A stretch of 39,825 nt of DNA from an uncultured Clostridia bacterium (lineage in GTDB: Bacteria; Bacillota; Clostridia; Christensenellales; UBA1750). Below the pieces are notes generated by a model, which was given only the letters and a program-made list of their open reading frames with translations, did no database searches and was not told where the DNA came from. Below, piece by piece: positions 15,699 to 23,239 of the stretch. The translations under genes were made by a program, and so were the position numbers. The stretch is from contig CANQPP010000018.1 of NCBI GenBank assembly GCA_947625765.1, positions 1-39,825 of the forward strand, in the 5' to 3' direction. Every line of letters begins with the position of its first letter. Position 1 is the first letter of the stretch.

Positions 15699-16448
15699 AT
15701 GGAAGCCATCGAACCCATCATCAAGATACGCAACCTGGTGAAGATCTACCACGTGGGCGACGAGAAGCTGCGCGCCCTGGACGGCGTGACGCTGGACGTC
15801 TACCCCGGCGAGTTCTTGTGCATCGTGGGCCGCTCGGGCAGCGGCAAATCCACCCTGCTCAACATGCTGGCCGGGCTGGAAAAGCCCACCCGCGGCGCCA
15901 TCCAGATCGCCGGGCAGAGGCTGGACAAGATGAACGAGAGCCAGCTGGTCCGCTTCCGTCTGGAGCACGTGGGCTTCATCTTCCAGCAGTTCAACCTCTT
16001 TCCCGCCCTGACCGCCTTGGAGAACGTCACCATGCCCCTTGTGTACAGGGGCGTCGCCCCCAAGGAGAGGAAGAAAAAGGCCCTTACCATGCTCAAGCAG
16101 CTGGGCCTGGGCTCCCACATACGCCACAAGCCCACCCAGATGTCCGGCGGGCAGCAGCAGAGGGTGGGCATCGCCCGCGCGCTGGTGGCCTCGCCGCAGA
16201 TCGTCTTTGCCGATGAGCCCACGGGCAACCTGGACTCCCGCACCAGCGACGAGATCCTCTCCCTCATCAAGGAGATCGCCAAACAGAACGGCGCGACGCT
16301 CATCATGGTCACCCATGACAACACCATCGCCGAGCGGGCCGACCGCGTGGTCCGCCTGCTGGACGGCAAGGTGATCGAGATCATCGATAACAAGACCGGC
16401 TTAAGAGAAGTGCCCGATCCCAGCCCAAAGGAGGAACGACCCGCATGA
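15699..16448 (+). CDS. ABC transporter ATP-binding protein, MacB/LolD type
   Basis: 249 aa. The ATG at 15699 follows AAGGAGG by 7 nt; an ATG at 15695 is in another frame. Walker A GRSGSGKS (44-51), Q-loop FQQFNLF (about 95-101), signature MSGGQQQR (148-155), Walker B IVFADE (168-173), D-loop NLD and switch His206 are all intact, so it should hydrolyse ATP. The sequence type is that of LolD/MacB/FtsE ATPases, which drive FtsX-fold permeases that act on substrates outside the membrane (mechanotransmission) rather than through a pore. Its stop overlaps the next start (ATGA), and the matching permease is two genes downstream. Confidence 0.93.
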   Translation: MEAIEPIIKIRNLVKIYHVGDEKLRALDGVTLDVYPGEFLCIVGRSGSGKSTLLNMLAGLEKPTRGAIQIAGQRLDKMNESQLVRFRLEHVGFIFQQFNLFPALTALENVTMPLVYRGVAPKERKKKALTMLKQLGLGSHIRHKPTQMSGGQQQRVGIARALVASPQIVFADEPTGNLDSRTSDEILSLIKEIAKQNGATLIMVTHDNTIAERADRVVRLLDGKVIEIIDNKTGLREVPDPSPKEERPA

Positions 16449-17935
16449 ACACCGCAAAGAGACGCCTGATCTCCGCCCTACTCATCTGCCTGTTGCTTCT
16501 GCTGAGCCCCGTCACGGGCTTTGCCTCCGTCAACGGCCCCGATAACGACGTTTTCGACGGCCTGCCCGGCAACGCCGAGCCCCAGTACCAGGACCTTAAG
16601 GACCAGATCACCTCGGTGCAGCGGCCCATCGCCGTGGACAACGACGCCCACTACATCGACATTCAGGTCTCGCTCAAGTACAAGATCAACGAGGCCCTCA
16701 ACCGCAACCCCTTCCGCTATTTCACCATCACCCCCGTTTTCGACGATACGAACCGCAACCTGTTCGAGTTCGATAAGTCCAACTACACCCAGTACATCAA
16801 GGACCTGGTCGTGATCACCGACGAGAACGACAACTACGTGGAGGACTACTTCTCCTTCCCCTTCTGGGTGCGGGACGACGCGGTCAACGGCAACTATATC
16901 TTAAACTTTGAGGTCAAGTTCCTCAACTTCTACGCCGACATCGACAACGAGCAGCCCACCGCGGCCACCGTGCCCGTGTACTTCCGCATCGAGCACGGCA
17001 AGGAAGCCCCCAAGACGGACGAGGGCGGCAACGGCGGCACGGGCGGCGAGCCGGAGAAGAACCCCTCCACGGCGATGCTGCTGCTGGAGAGCTACTCCAT
17101 CGACCCCACGGACGTGGGGGCCGGCGAGGAGTTCGACCTGTCCCTGACCTTCCGCAACACCACGGACAAGGCCCTAAAGGACGTAAAGGCCGTGCTCTCC
17201 GATGAGCTCAACACCCTGCTTCCCGCCAGCGGCTCCTCCACCATCTACATCGACAGGATCGCAGGCGGCGAGACCGCGCAGGCCACCGTGCGCATGCGCT
17301 CCACGGCCAACTGCGGCATCGAGCCCGCAGTGCTCAAGATCGCCTACGACTACGTGCAGTCCGACATGGCCTACACCGGCGGCGACTCCATCACCCTGCC
17401 CGTGCGCCAGATGCCGAACCTCTCGCTGGATACGCCCTATTACGCCTCCGAGATGTTCCAGGGCGATTCCACCAACATCACCATGAACCTGTTCAACAAG
17501 GGCCGCTCCACCGTGTACAACGTGACCGTGTTCCTGGAGTGCGAGGGCCTGCGCGCGGACGAGACCTACTTCGCCGGCAACATGGACTCCGGCATCTCCC
17601 GCACCTACGACGTGATGGCCAGCGCCGAGGACGGCTTCAGCGGCCAAGCGAGCGGCAACATCGTGGTCACCTATGAGGACGAGTACGGCGTGGAGTCCCG
17701 CAAGGAGGTCCCCATCACGCTGAACGTGGTCTCCATGGACTACGGCGAGGACGATCTGCCCGTTATGGACGACATGCCCGACATCACCGAGCCCGTGCAG
17801 AGCGGCATCCCCTTCTGGGTCTGGATCGCCATCGGCGGCGGCGTTGCGTTGGTGGTCCTGGTGGTGGTGATCGTGCTCGTCAAGCGCCGTCGCCGCCGCC
17901 GCAAGGCAGAGGATGTTGACGATGAGATGGACTGA
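16445..17935 (+). CDS. exported, membrane-anchored protein with CARDB/NEW3-like repeats
   Basis: 496 aa. Signal peptide at residues 1-27 (lysine/arginine start, long leucine run, then AS), an outside region of about 425 residues, one C-terminal membrane helix (about 457-480) and a cytoplasmic RRRRRRK tail. After a Gly-rich linker (about 195-207) come two Ig-like units with typical phrases such as SYSIDPTDVGAGEEFDLSLTF and later MFQGDSTNITMNLFNKGRS, close to CARDB/NEW3 adhesion-like domains. It starts inside the stop of the ATPase gene and overlaps the permease gene, so it is part of the transporter unit, perhaps an extracellular partner comparable in place to the MacA adaptor. That role is inference. 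Confidence 0.8.
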   Translation: MNTAKRRLISALLICLLLLLSPVTGFASVNGPDNDVFDGLPGNAEPQYQDLKDQITSVQRPIAVDNDAHYIDIQVSLKYKINEALNRNPFRYFTITPVFDDTNRNLFEFDKSNYTQYIKDLVVITDENDNYVEDYFSFPFWVRDDAVNGNYILNFEVKFLNFYADIDNEQPTAATVPVYFRIEHGKEAPKTDEGGNGGTGGEPEKNPSTAMLLLESYSIDPTDVGAGEEFDLSLTFRNTTDKALKDVKAVLSDELNTLLPASGSSTIYIDRIAGGETAQATVRMRSTANCGIEPAVLKIAYDYVQSDMAYTGGDSITLPVRQMPNLSLDTPYYASEMFQGDSTNITMNLFNKGRSTVYNVTVFLECEGLRADETYFAGNMDSGISRTYDVMASAEDGFSGQASGNIVVTYEDEYGVESRKEVPITLNVVSMDYGEDDLPVMDDMPDITEPVQSGIPFWVWIAIGGGVALVVLVVVIVLVKRRRRRRKAEDVDDEMD

Positions 17936-19244
17936 TCTAGTGCTCCTGAGCGCCCAGAACCTGTGGCGGCGCAAGCTGCGCACCATACTGACCATGGTGG
18001 GCGTGATGATCGGCACCGCCTCCATCGTGGTGATGGTGTCCATGGCCATCGGCATCAACCAGGGTAATATCGAATCCCTTGCCCAGACGGGCGAGCTGAC
18101 CCGCGTGGAGCTCAACTCCATGACATACTACACGTATAGTGGCGGCGAGGTGCCGACCATCACGCTGGACGACGACACCACCGTGGAGGCCCAGAAGCTG
18201 GACGACACCATGGTGCGCAAGATCGCCGCCCTGGACCATGTGGAGGCTGTAACGCCCCTGATGGACGTTTGGGTCTTTACGCTGCGCACGGGCAAGCTGG
18301 AGAGCTACAACAACCCGCAGGCCGTGCTGCCCGGCAGCGAGGAGGTCCTGGGCATGGAATTTGCCGAGGGCGGCGGCTTCTCCGACGACATGGGCGAGAC
18401 CGTGGAGGTCATACTGGGCAGCGACACGCTCAGCTCCTTCCATAAGAAGAACTCCCAGGTCTATACCGACGAGGCCCCGGACCTGGACTGGCTCAACGAG
18501 AAGTACAGCCTGATTTACAGGGATTACAACGACATGGAGAACGACGAGCCCAAGGAGTACGAGTTCAAGGCCCGCGTGGTGGGCGTGCTGGAGGAGACGG
18601 GCGGCGAGGCCGACTGGAACATCTACTGCAACCTCAACAACATCAAGACCCTGATACAGAAGAACAAGTCGCTCTTCAAGAAGGACTCGGAGCTTAAGGT
18701 GACCGAGTACCCGCGCGGCTATGTCAAGGTGGACGACTTCAACTACGCCCTGGACGTGCAGGAGGAGATCCAGAAGCTGGGCATCAGCGCCTGGTCCTAC
18801 GCGCAGATGATCGAGAACATGCAGCAGCAGTCCCGCTCCATGCAGCTGATGCTGGGCGGCATCGGCGCGATCGCCATGCTGGTGGCGGCCATCTCCATCG
18901 CCAACACCATGCTCATGTCCATCTATGAGCGCACCCGCGAGATCGGCGTGATGAAGGTGCTGGGCTGCCGCCTGGGCACCATCGGGGCCATGTTCCTCTG
19001 CGAGGCCGCCATGATCGGCCTGGGCGGCGGCATCGTGGGCCTGCTGCTCTCCTACGGCATCGGCGGCGTGGTGAACCTGGTGATGGACGCCTACGGCGGG
19101 TACAGCAGCTTCCGCTCCGTGATCCCCCTGTGGCTGGCCGCGCTTGGGCTTTCCTTCGCCACGCTGGTGGGCATGCTGTCGGGGCTCTATCCCTCCCAGA
19201 GGGCCATGCGCCTCTCCGCCCTGGCGGCCATCCGCAACGAGTAA
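17913..19244 (+). CDS. ABC transporter permease, MacB/FtsX family
   Basis: 443 aa. An N-terminal cytoplasmic segment (SAQNLWRRKLRTILTMVGVM) leads into TM1, then a large outside MacB-like domain (about residues 45-295), then three C-terminal TM helices of the FtsX domain with the conserved YERTREIGVMKVLG loop and a final LYPSQRAMRLSALAAI. It overlaps the previous gene by 23 bp. Start uncertain: ATG at 17913 or 17922, the latter with GAGG 9 nt upstream. With the ATPase at 15699 it would form a dimeric type VII ABC machine. Such systems in Firmicutes export or resist peptides, or signal; the substrate cannot be told. Confidence 0.9.
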   Translation: MLTMRWTDLVLLSAQNLWRRKLRTILTMVGVMIGTASIVVMVSMAIGINQGNIESLAQTGELTRVELNSMTYYTYSGGEVPTITLDDDTTVEAQKLDDTMVRKIAALDHVEAVTPLMDVWVFTLRTGKLESYNNPQAVLPGSEEVLGMEFAEGGGFSDDMGETVEVILGSDTLSSFHKKNSQVYTDEAPDLDWLNEKYSLIYRDYNDMENDEPKEYEFKARVVGVLEETGGEADWNIYCNLNNIKTLIQKNKSLFKKDSELKVTEYPRGYVKVDDFNYALDVQEEIQKLGISAWSYAQMIENMQQQSRSMQLMLGGIGAIAMLVAAISIANTMLMSIYERTREIGVMKVLGCRLGTIGAMFLCEAAMIGLGGGIVGLLLSYGIGGVVNLVMDAYGGYSSFRSVIPLWLAALGLSFATLVGMLSGLYPSQRAMRLSALAAIRNE

Positions 19245-19282
19245 GAAGCCTAAAGCCTGTTTGGACCTGAAAGGAGCCGCCC

Positions 19283-19831
19283 ATGAGAAAAACGACCGCC
19301 TGCCTGCTGGCCGCCCTGCTGCTTTTGAGCCTTGTCGGCTGCGAACGGGCGCCGGAGGTCAGCGTGGACGCGCCGGAAACGCCGGCCGCCTCGCAGACGA
19401 ACGTGGCGCCGGTGCAGGTGCCGCAAAAATTGGAAGCGGACGAGGTGGAGGCCGCCTTCGGCATCCCGATCGTCCTGCCCGCGAACGAAAACTGGATCGC
19501 GGAGGACAGCTACCGCCTGACGGGCGAAACGGACTTAAAGGTCACCTACCGCGACATGATCGCGGAGTCGGAATGCACGCTGCTGGTTTTAAAAGGCGGC
19601 GACTTGGAGCTGCCGGAGGTCGAGTTCGACGAGGCTCTGAACGAGAGCTGGAGCGGCGAGACGCTCGGCGGGCAGAACGTGTCCGTCGATGTGCGGCACG
19701 AGAAGGCGCAGCCGGAGATGACGCTGGCGGCTTGGGAATACGGCGAGTACAGCTTCCAGCTCTCCGGCGCGGACGACGAGAACGTCTGCATCCCGAAGGT
19801 GGCCTTAAGCGTCATCAAGAACCTGCAATAA
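19283..19831 (+). CDS. putative lipoprotein of the ABC operon, function unknown
   Basis: 182 aa with a lipoprotein signal: MRKTTACLLAALLLLSLVGC, lipobox LVGC with Cys20. A Pro/Thr/Ala-rich linker follows (about 21-50), then a compact domain from EADEVEAAFGIPIVLP to the end, which I do not recognise; its AAFGIPI start is reminiscent of DUF4367-like extracellular domains. It has a GAAAGGAG site, 38 bp after the permease, so it is the last gene of the operon. It would sit on the outer face of the membrane near the CARDB-like protein and the permease. Confidence 0.7.
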   Translation: MRKTTACLLAALLLLSLVGCERAPEVSVDAPETPAASQTNVAPVQVPQKLEADEVEAAFGIPIVLPANENWIAEDSYRLTGETDLKVTYRDMIAESECTLLVLKGGDLELPEVEFDEALNESWSGETLGGQNVSVDVRHEKAQPEMTLAAWEYGEYSFQLSGADDENVCIPKVALSVIKNLQ

Positions 19832-19860
19832 ACCACAGCATCCAACAAACCTAAGCAAAA

Positions 19861-19896
19861 CAGGAGCGCCTTTCCTTGACAGGGAAGGCGCTCCTG
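19861..19896. terminator. 15-bp stem-loop after the ABC operon whose loop is the next -35 box
   Basis: 19861-19875 pairs fully with 19882-19896 (one G-T). The six-base loop 19876-19881 is TTGACA. There is no T tract on the plus strand (TGTTATACT follows), so it may terminate only weakly; on the minus strand TTTTGC follows. Confidence 0.6.
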
Positions 19897-19905
19897 TGTT
19901 ATACT
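19876..19905 (+). promoter_or_regulatory. strong promoter of the GNAT/ABC-2 operon
   Basis: Perfect TTGACA, 18 bp, TATACT with TGT (extended -10). The -35 box is the loop, and most of the spacer is the 3' arm, of the stem-loop at 19861-19896. Confidence 0.8.
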
Positions 19906-19930
19906 CTTGAACCTCACGACAAGAAACGTA

Positions 19931-20065
19931 CCTCTGGCGTTGTGGTTTCCCCCATGTACGGCAAAGAAAAACGGGACTGTATGGACGGCGTACAGGCCGC
20001 TTTTTCGCGCCCCTTGAAAAAGGCGCGTCCGACGTACAAAAGGGGGGAGAGCCGGAGGTTTTTTT
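19931..20065 (+). ncRNA. structured leader RNA ending in an intrinsic terminator, class not identified
   Basis: A nested long-range stem: CCTCTGGC (19931-19938) with GCCGGAGG (20051-20058); CCCCC (19949-19953) with the G run at 20042-20047; TGTACG (19955-19960) with CGTACA (20033-20038). Inside are two hairpins: CTGTA/TACAG (19977-19981 with 19991-19995) and CGCGCC/GGCGCG (20006-20011 with 20022-20027). The closing stem is followed by seven T (20059-20065), so it is itself a terminator. It lies between the promoter and the GNAT gene; either an attenuator/riboswitch or an independent small RNA. I do not recognise the class. Confidence 0.55.
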
Positions 20066-20109
20066 GCGTTCCGAAAAAAGATGCTGTATGGAACGCTTGT
20101 TTTCCATAC
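20066..20109 (+). promoter_or_regulatory. pair of mutually exclusive hairpins before the GNAT ribosome binding site
   Basis: GCGTTCC (20066-20072) can pair with GGAACGC (20090-20096), or GTATGGAA (20086-20093) can pair with TTCCATAC (20102-20109). The two share bases 20090-20093 and cannot form together. The second ends 15 nt before AAAGGAGG. Confidence 0.5.
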
Positions 20110-20139
20110 CCAAAAAGACGTGTAAAGGAGGAAAACGAA

Positions 20140-20604
20140 ATGGAGCTTTACGAGGGCGGGGAAAAGGACATCCGCGCCTGGATGCGCCTGGTCCGCAAGC
20201 TGGCATGGAACTTTCCCGGGTTGGAAACGGAGGAGGCGCTGCTGGAATACAGGCGCACGGTGCTGCGCTTCATGGCGGACGGCCGCGCCCTGTGCGCCTC
20301 GGAGGGCGGCCAGCTGGCGGGCATCCTGCTGTTTTCCCGCAGGCAGAACCGCATCTGCTTCCTTGCCGTGGCGCCGGAGCGCAGGCGGCAGGGCGTGGCG
20401 ACCTGCCTTATGCGGGAGGCGCTCTCCCGCTTAGACCAAAGCCGCTGCGTGGTGGTGACCACGTTTTGCAGGGAGGACGAAAGGGGAAAAGCGCCCCGGG
20501 CCCTGTACAAGGGACTGGGCTTTCAGGAGGGGAAGCTGGTAAGCGAGTACGGCTGCCCCATGCAGGAGCTGATCCGCCAGGCGGGCGGCGCCAACAATAC
20601 GTAA
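20140..20604 (+). CDS. GNAT family N-acetyltransferase
   Basis: 154 aa from the ATG at 20140, which has AAAGGAGG 8 nt upstream; the frame is open further back, but that part is the structured leader. GNAT core: a strand RICFLAVAPERRRQGVATCLM (about residues 67-88), in which the RRRQGVA segment is the Q/RxxGxG/A acetyl-CoA loop, then VVVTTFC and RALYKGLGFQEG as the C-terminal motif. The acceptor is unknown; protein, small amine or aminoglycoside acetyltransferases share this fold. It sits 18 bp before the ABC-2 ATPase gene, so it is co-transcribed with the exporter. Confidence 0.88.
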   Translation: MELYEGGEKDIRAWMRLVRKLAWNFPGLETEEALLEYRRTVLRFMADGRALCASEGGQLAGILLFSRRQNRICFLAVAPERRRQGVATCLMREALSRLDQSRCVVVTTFCREDERGKAPRALYKGLGFQEGKLVSEYGCPMQELIRQAGGANNT

Positions 20605-20622
20605 TAAGGAGGGATACTACCT

Positions 20623-21579
20623 ATGCTGATCGAGCTTAAGGACGTGGGCAAGGATTTTACGGTCCGCAAAAAGACGGGCCGGGGCCTTAGGCGGGAGAAG
20701 GAGAAGATCCGCGCGCTGGACAAGCTGGGCTTTTCCATCGACCGGGGAGAGATCGTGGGCTACATAGGCCCCAACGGCGCAGGCAAGTCCACGACCATCA
20801 AGATCATGTCCGGCATCCTGGTGCCGGACCGGGGCGTCTGCATGATCGACGGAAGGGAGCCCCATAAGGACAGGAAGGCGCACGTGCGCCGCATCGGCGT
20901 GGTGTTCGGCCAGCGCTCCTCCCTCTGGTGGGACGTGCCGGTGCTGGACTCCTTCGAGCTGCTGCGGGAGATCTACGGCGTGGAGAAGGCGCGCTACCAA
21001 AGGACGCTTTCGCGCCTGACGGAGCTTTTGGACCTAGGCCAGATCGTCCGCACGCCCGCGCGGCAGCTGAGCCTCGGCCAGCGGATGCGCTGCGAGGTAG
21101 CGGCGGCCCTTCTGCACGAGCCGGACATACTGTTTCTGGACGAGCCCACCATCGGCCTGGACGCGGTGAGCAAGCTGGCGGTGCGCTCCTTCATCCGGGA
21201 GATCAACCGGGAGAGGGGCGTGACGGTGATCCTCACCACCCACGACATGAGCGACATCGAGGCGCTGACCTCGCGGGTGATGCTGCTGGGCCGGGGCAGG
21301 CTGCTCTACGACGGCACGCTCACAAACATACGGGAAAGGTACGGAGGCGAAAAGACGCTCGCCGTGCGCTTTTCCGGCCCGCTGCGGGGTAGCTTGCCCG
21401 GCACGCAAATTGTGGAGAAAGGCGAGGGGCACGTGAGCTTCCGCTTTGATCCCAAAGAAGTGAGCGCCGCCTCCCTTTTGGCCGCCCTGCCAAAGGTGGC
21501 GGACGTGACGGACGTCTCCGTCCGCGAGCCGTCGCTGGAGGCGGTGATGGCGGGGATGTATAAGGAGATGGGCGTATGA
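20623..21579 (+). CDS. ABC-2 type transporter ATP-binding protein (COG4586-like)
   Basis: 318 aa. Walker A GPNGAGKS (49-56), signature LSLGQRMR (149-156) instead of LSGGQ, Walker B ILFLDE (169-174) and switch His207. The LSLGQRMR variant and a C-terminal extension of about 80 residues are typical of the COG4586 ATPases, which always pair with COG4587 and COG3694 membrane proteins, exactly the two genes that follow. Some members of this three-gene family are called viologen or drug exporters; the substrate here is unknown. The gene has a AAGGAGGG site and its stop overlaps the next start. Confidence 0.92.
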   Translation: MLIELKDVGKDFTVRKKTGRGLRREKEKIRALDKLGFSIDRGEIVGYIGPNGAGKSTTIKIMSGILVPDRGVCMIDGREPHKDRKAHVRRIGVVFGQRSSLWWDVPVLDSFELLREIYGVEKARYQRTLSRLTELLDLGQIVRTPARQLSLGQRMRCEVAAALLHEPDILFLDEPTIGLDAVSKLAVRSFIREINRERGVTVILTTHDMSDIEALTSRVMLLGRGRLLYDGTLTNIRERYGGEKTLAVRFSGPLRGSLPGTQIVEKGEGHVSFRFDPKEVSAASLLAALPKVADVTDVSVREPSLEAVMAGMYKEMGV

Positions 21580-22382
21580 GGCCGCATGTCTGGTGGGCGG
21601 TGTTCGCCCTGCGGGTGCGCAGCATGCTCCAATACAGGACGGCTGCCTTCGCGGGGCTGTGCACCCAGTTCGCCTGGGGATTCATGTACGTGATGCTGTA
21701 CAGGGCCTTCTACGAGTCGGGCCTGCGCCAGAGCATCGACCTGCCCCAGCTGGTCAGCTACGTGTGGCTGCAGCAGGCCTTCCTCATGCTGACCAACTCC
21801 TGGACGCGGGACAACGAGATCGCCGACTCCGTCCGCAGCGGGCAGGTGGCCTACGAGCTGTGCAGGCCGCAGGACCTCTACTTCATCTGGTACGCGCGGC
21901 TGCTGGCCCAGCGGACGGCCGGGGCGGCCCTGCGCTGCGGGCCGGTGCTGCTGCTGGCCCCGCTGCTGCCCGCGCCATTCGGGCTGTCCCTGCCCGCCTC
22001 GCCTTCCCACTTTTGCCTGTTTCTGGTGACATTGCTGCTGGCCGCGCTCCTTAACACTGCGATCATGGCCATCATGCACACGCTGGTGTTCAAGCTGATG
22101 GACATCTACCGAGCCGCGCTGCTGGTGAGCACGCTGACCGAGTTCTTATCCGGCAGCCTGGTGCCCGTGCCCTTCATGCCTGCCTGGCTTCAAACGCTCT
22201 GCTACTGCCTGCCCTTCCGCTACGTGGTGGACCTGCCCTACCGGCTGTATTCGGGCAACATACCGCTTGGCGAGGGGCTTTGGTCCGTCGGGATGCAGCT
22301 CATCTGGATCGCGTTGCTTGTGTTCGTGGGCCATGCCTACATGGACCGGCAGCTGCGCCATGTGGTCATACAGGGAGGGTGA
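21576..22382 (+). CDS. ABC-2 family transporter membrane subunit (COG4587-like)
   Basis: 268 aa with six hydrophobic segments spread along the length (for example TAAFAGLCTQFAWGFMYVML, the LLLAPLLPAPFGLSL region, FCLFLVTLLLAALLNTAIMA and the final IWIALLVFVGHAYM). The layout and position fit the first permease subunit of the COG4586/4587/3694 exporter. ATG overlaps the ATPase stop (ATGA), so translation is coupled. It forms a heterodimeric membrane part with the next gene product. No soluble domain or catalytic motif is present. Confidence 0.88.
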   Translation: MRPHVWWAVFALRVRSMLQYRTAAFAGLCTQFAWGFMYVMLYRAFYESGLRQSIDLPQLVSYVWLQQAFLMLTNSWTRDNEIADSVRSGQVAYELCRPQDLYFIWYARLLAQRTAGAALRCGPVLLLAPLLPAPFGLSLPASPSHFCLFLVTLLLAALLNTAIMAIMHTLVFKLMDIYRAALLVSTLTEFLSGSLVPVPFMPAWLQTLCYCLPFRYVVDLPYRLYSGNIPLGEGLWSVGMQLIWIALLVFVGHAYMDRQLRHVVIQGG

Positions 22383-22388
22383 AAAGAG

Positions 22389-23159
22389 ATGGGCATCTAC
22401 TGGAAACACATCAAGATGCACGTGCGCTCGGCGCTGGAATACCGCTCGGCGTTTTATCTCCAGCTGGGCGGCATCGTGCTGCAGCCGGTCTCGGCGCTGA
22501 TCGGCGTCGTGCTGCTCTTTGGCAGCTTCGGCGCGCTGGAGGGCTGGACGCTGCCGCAGATCCTCCTATGCTTCGCGGTGGCGAACCTGGCCTTCTGCCT
22601 GGCCGAGTGTGTTGGCTGGGGCTTCGACCGCTTTTCGCGCCTCATCCGCGACGGCACATTCGACCGGCTGATGGTGCAGCCGCGCAACATACTGCTGCTC
22701 GTCCTCTGCTCGGAGTTCCCTCTGGAGCGGCTGGGCAAGGCCGCCTTTGCCTCGGCGCTGCTCGTCTTTGCCGCGCTGCGGGCGGGCATCGCGTGGACGG
22801 CGTATAAGGTCCTCGTCCTGTGCCTGATGGTGCTGGGCGGAACGCTGGTGTTCTTGGGGCTCTATATCGCCTTTGCGGCCATGTGCTTCTGGAGCGTTGA
22901 GCGGATGGAGATCGCCAACATATTCACCGACGGCGGCCGGGAGTTCGCCGGGTACCCGCTGGACATCTATTCCAAGTTCTTCACCCGCTTCTTCACCTAC
23001 GTGATCCCCTTCGGCGTGATGAACTACCTGCCCTTGAAGGCCCTTTTGGACCGGGCGCCCGCCTGGCAGGGGCTGCTGCCCCTCTATTCCCTCGTGTTCG
23101 TCTGCGCCTGCGCGGAGGTGTTCCTGATCGGGGTCCGGCACTACCGCTCCGCTGGTTGA
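22389..23159 (+). CDS. ABC-2 family transporter membrane subunit (COG3694-like)
   Basis: 256 aa, about six hydrophobic segments. The N-terminus (YWKHIKMHVRSALEYRSAF) and the segment near the end with FTRFFTYVIPFGVMNYLP, then a final VFVCACAEVFLIGVRHYR, are typical of COG3694. The gene starts 6 bp after the previous stop with a GTGAAAAGAG site. It completes the three-gene exporter; a terminator-like hairpin lies 40 bp after its stop. Confidence 0.88.
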   Translation: MGIYWKHIKMHVRSALEYRSAFYLQLGGIVLQPVSALIGVVLLFGSFGALEGWTLPQILLCFAVANLAFCLAECVGWGFDRFSRLIRDGTFDRLMVQPRNILLLVLCSEFPLERLGKAAFASALLVFAALRAGIAWTAYKVLVLCLMVLGGTLVFLGLYIAFAAMCFWSVERMEIANIFTDGGREFAGYPLDIYSKFFTRFFTYVIPFGVMNYLPLKALLDRAPAWQGLLPLYSLVFVCACAEVFLIGVRHYRSAG

Positions 23160-23201
23160 TCGAAAGAGAGGAGAGCCGGAAAAGGGCCGCATAAAGCGCC
23201 C

Positions 23202-23238
23202 GTCCCCCTCCATATCCATGGGATGGAGGGGGACTTTT
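23202..23238 (+). terminator. terminator after the ABC-2 genes, with the next gene's ribosome binding site in its stem
   Basis: A perfect 12-bp stem (23202-23213 with 23223-23234), 9-nt loop, followed by TTTT. The 3' arm contains GGAGGGGG, which is also the ribosome binding site of the ATG at 23240. Confidence 0.75.
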
Positions 23239-23239
23239 C

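Noticed and set aside
19876-20139. N-terminal extension of the GNAT frame
   Set aside because: The extension covers the promoter and structured leader; the ATG at 20140 has AAAGGAGG at ideal distance.
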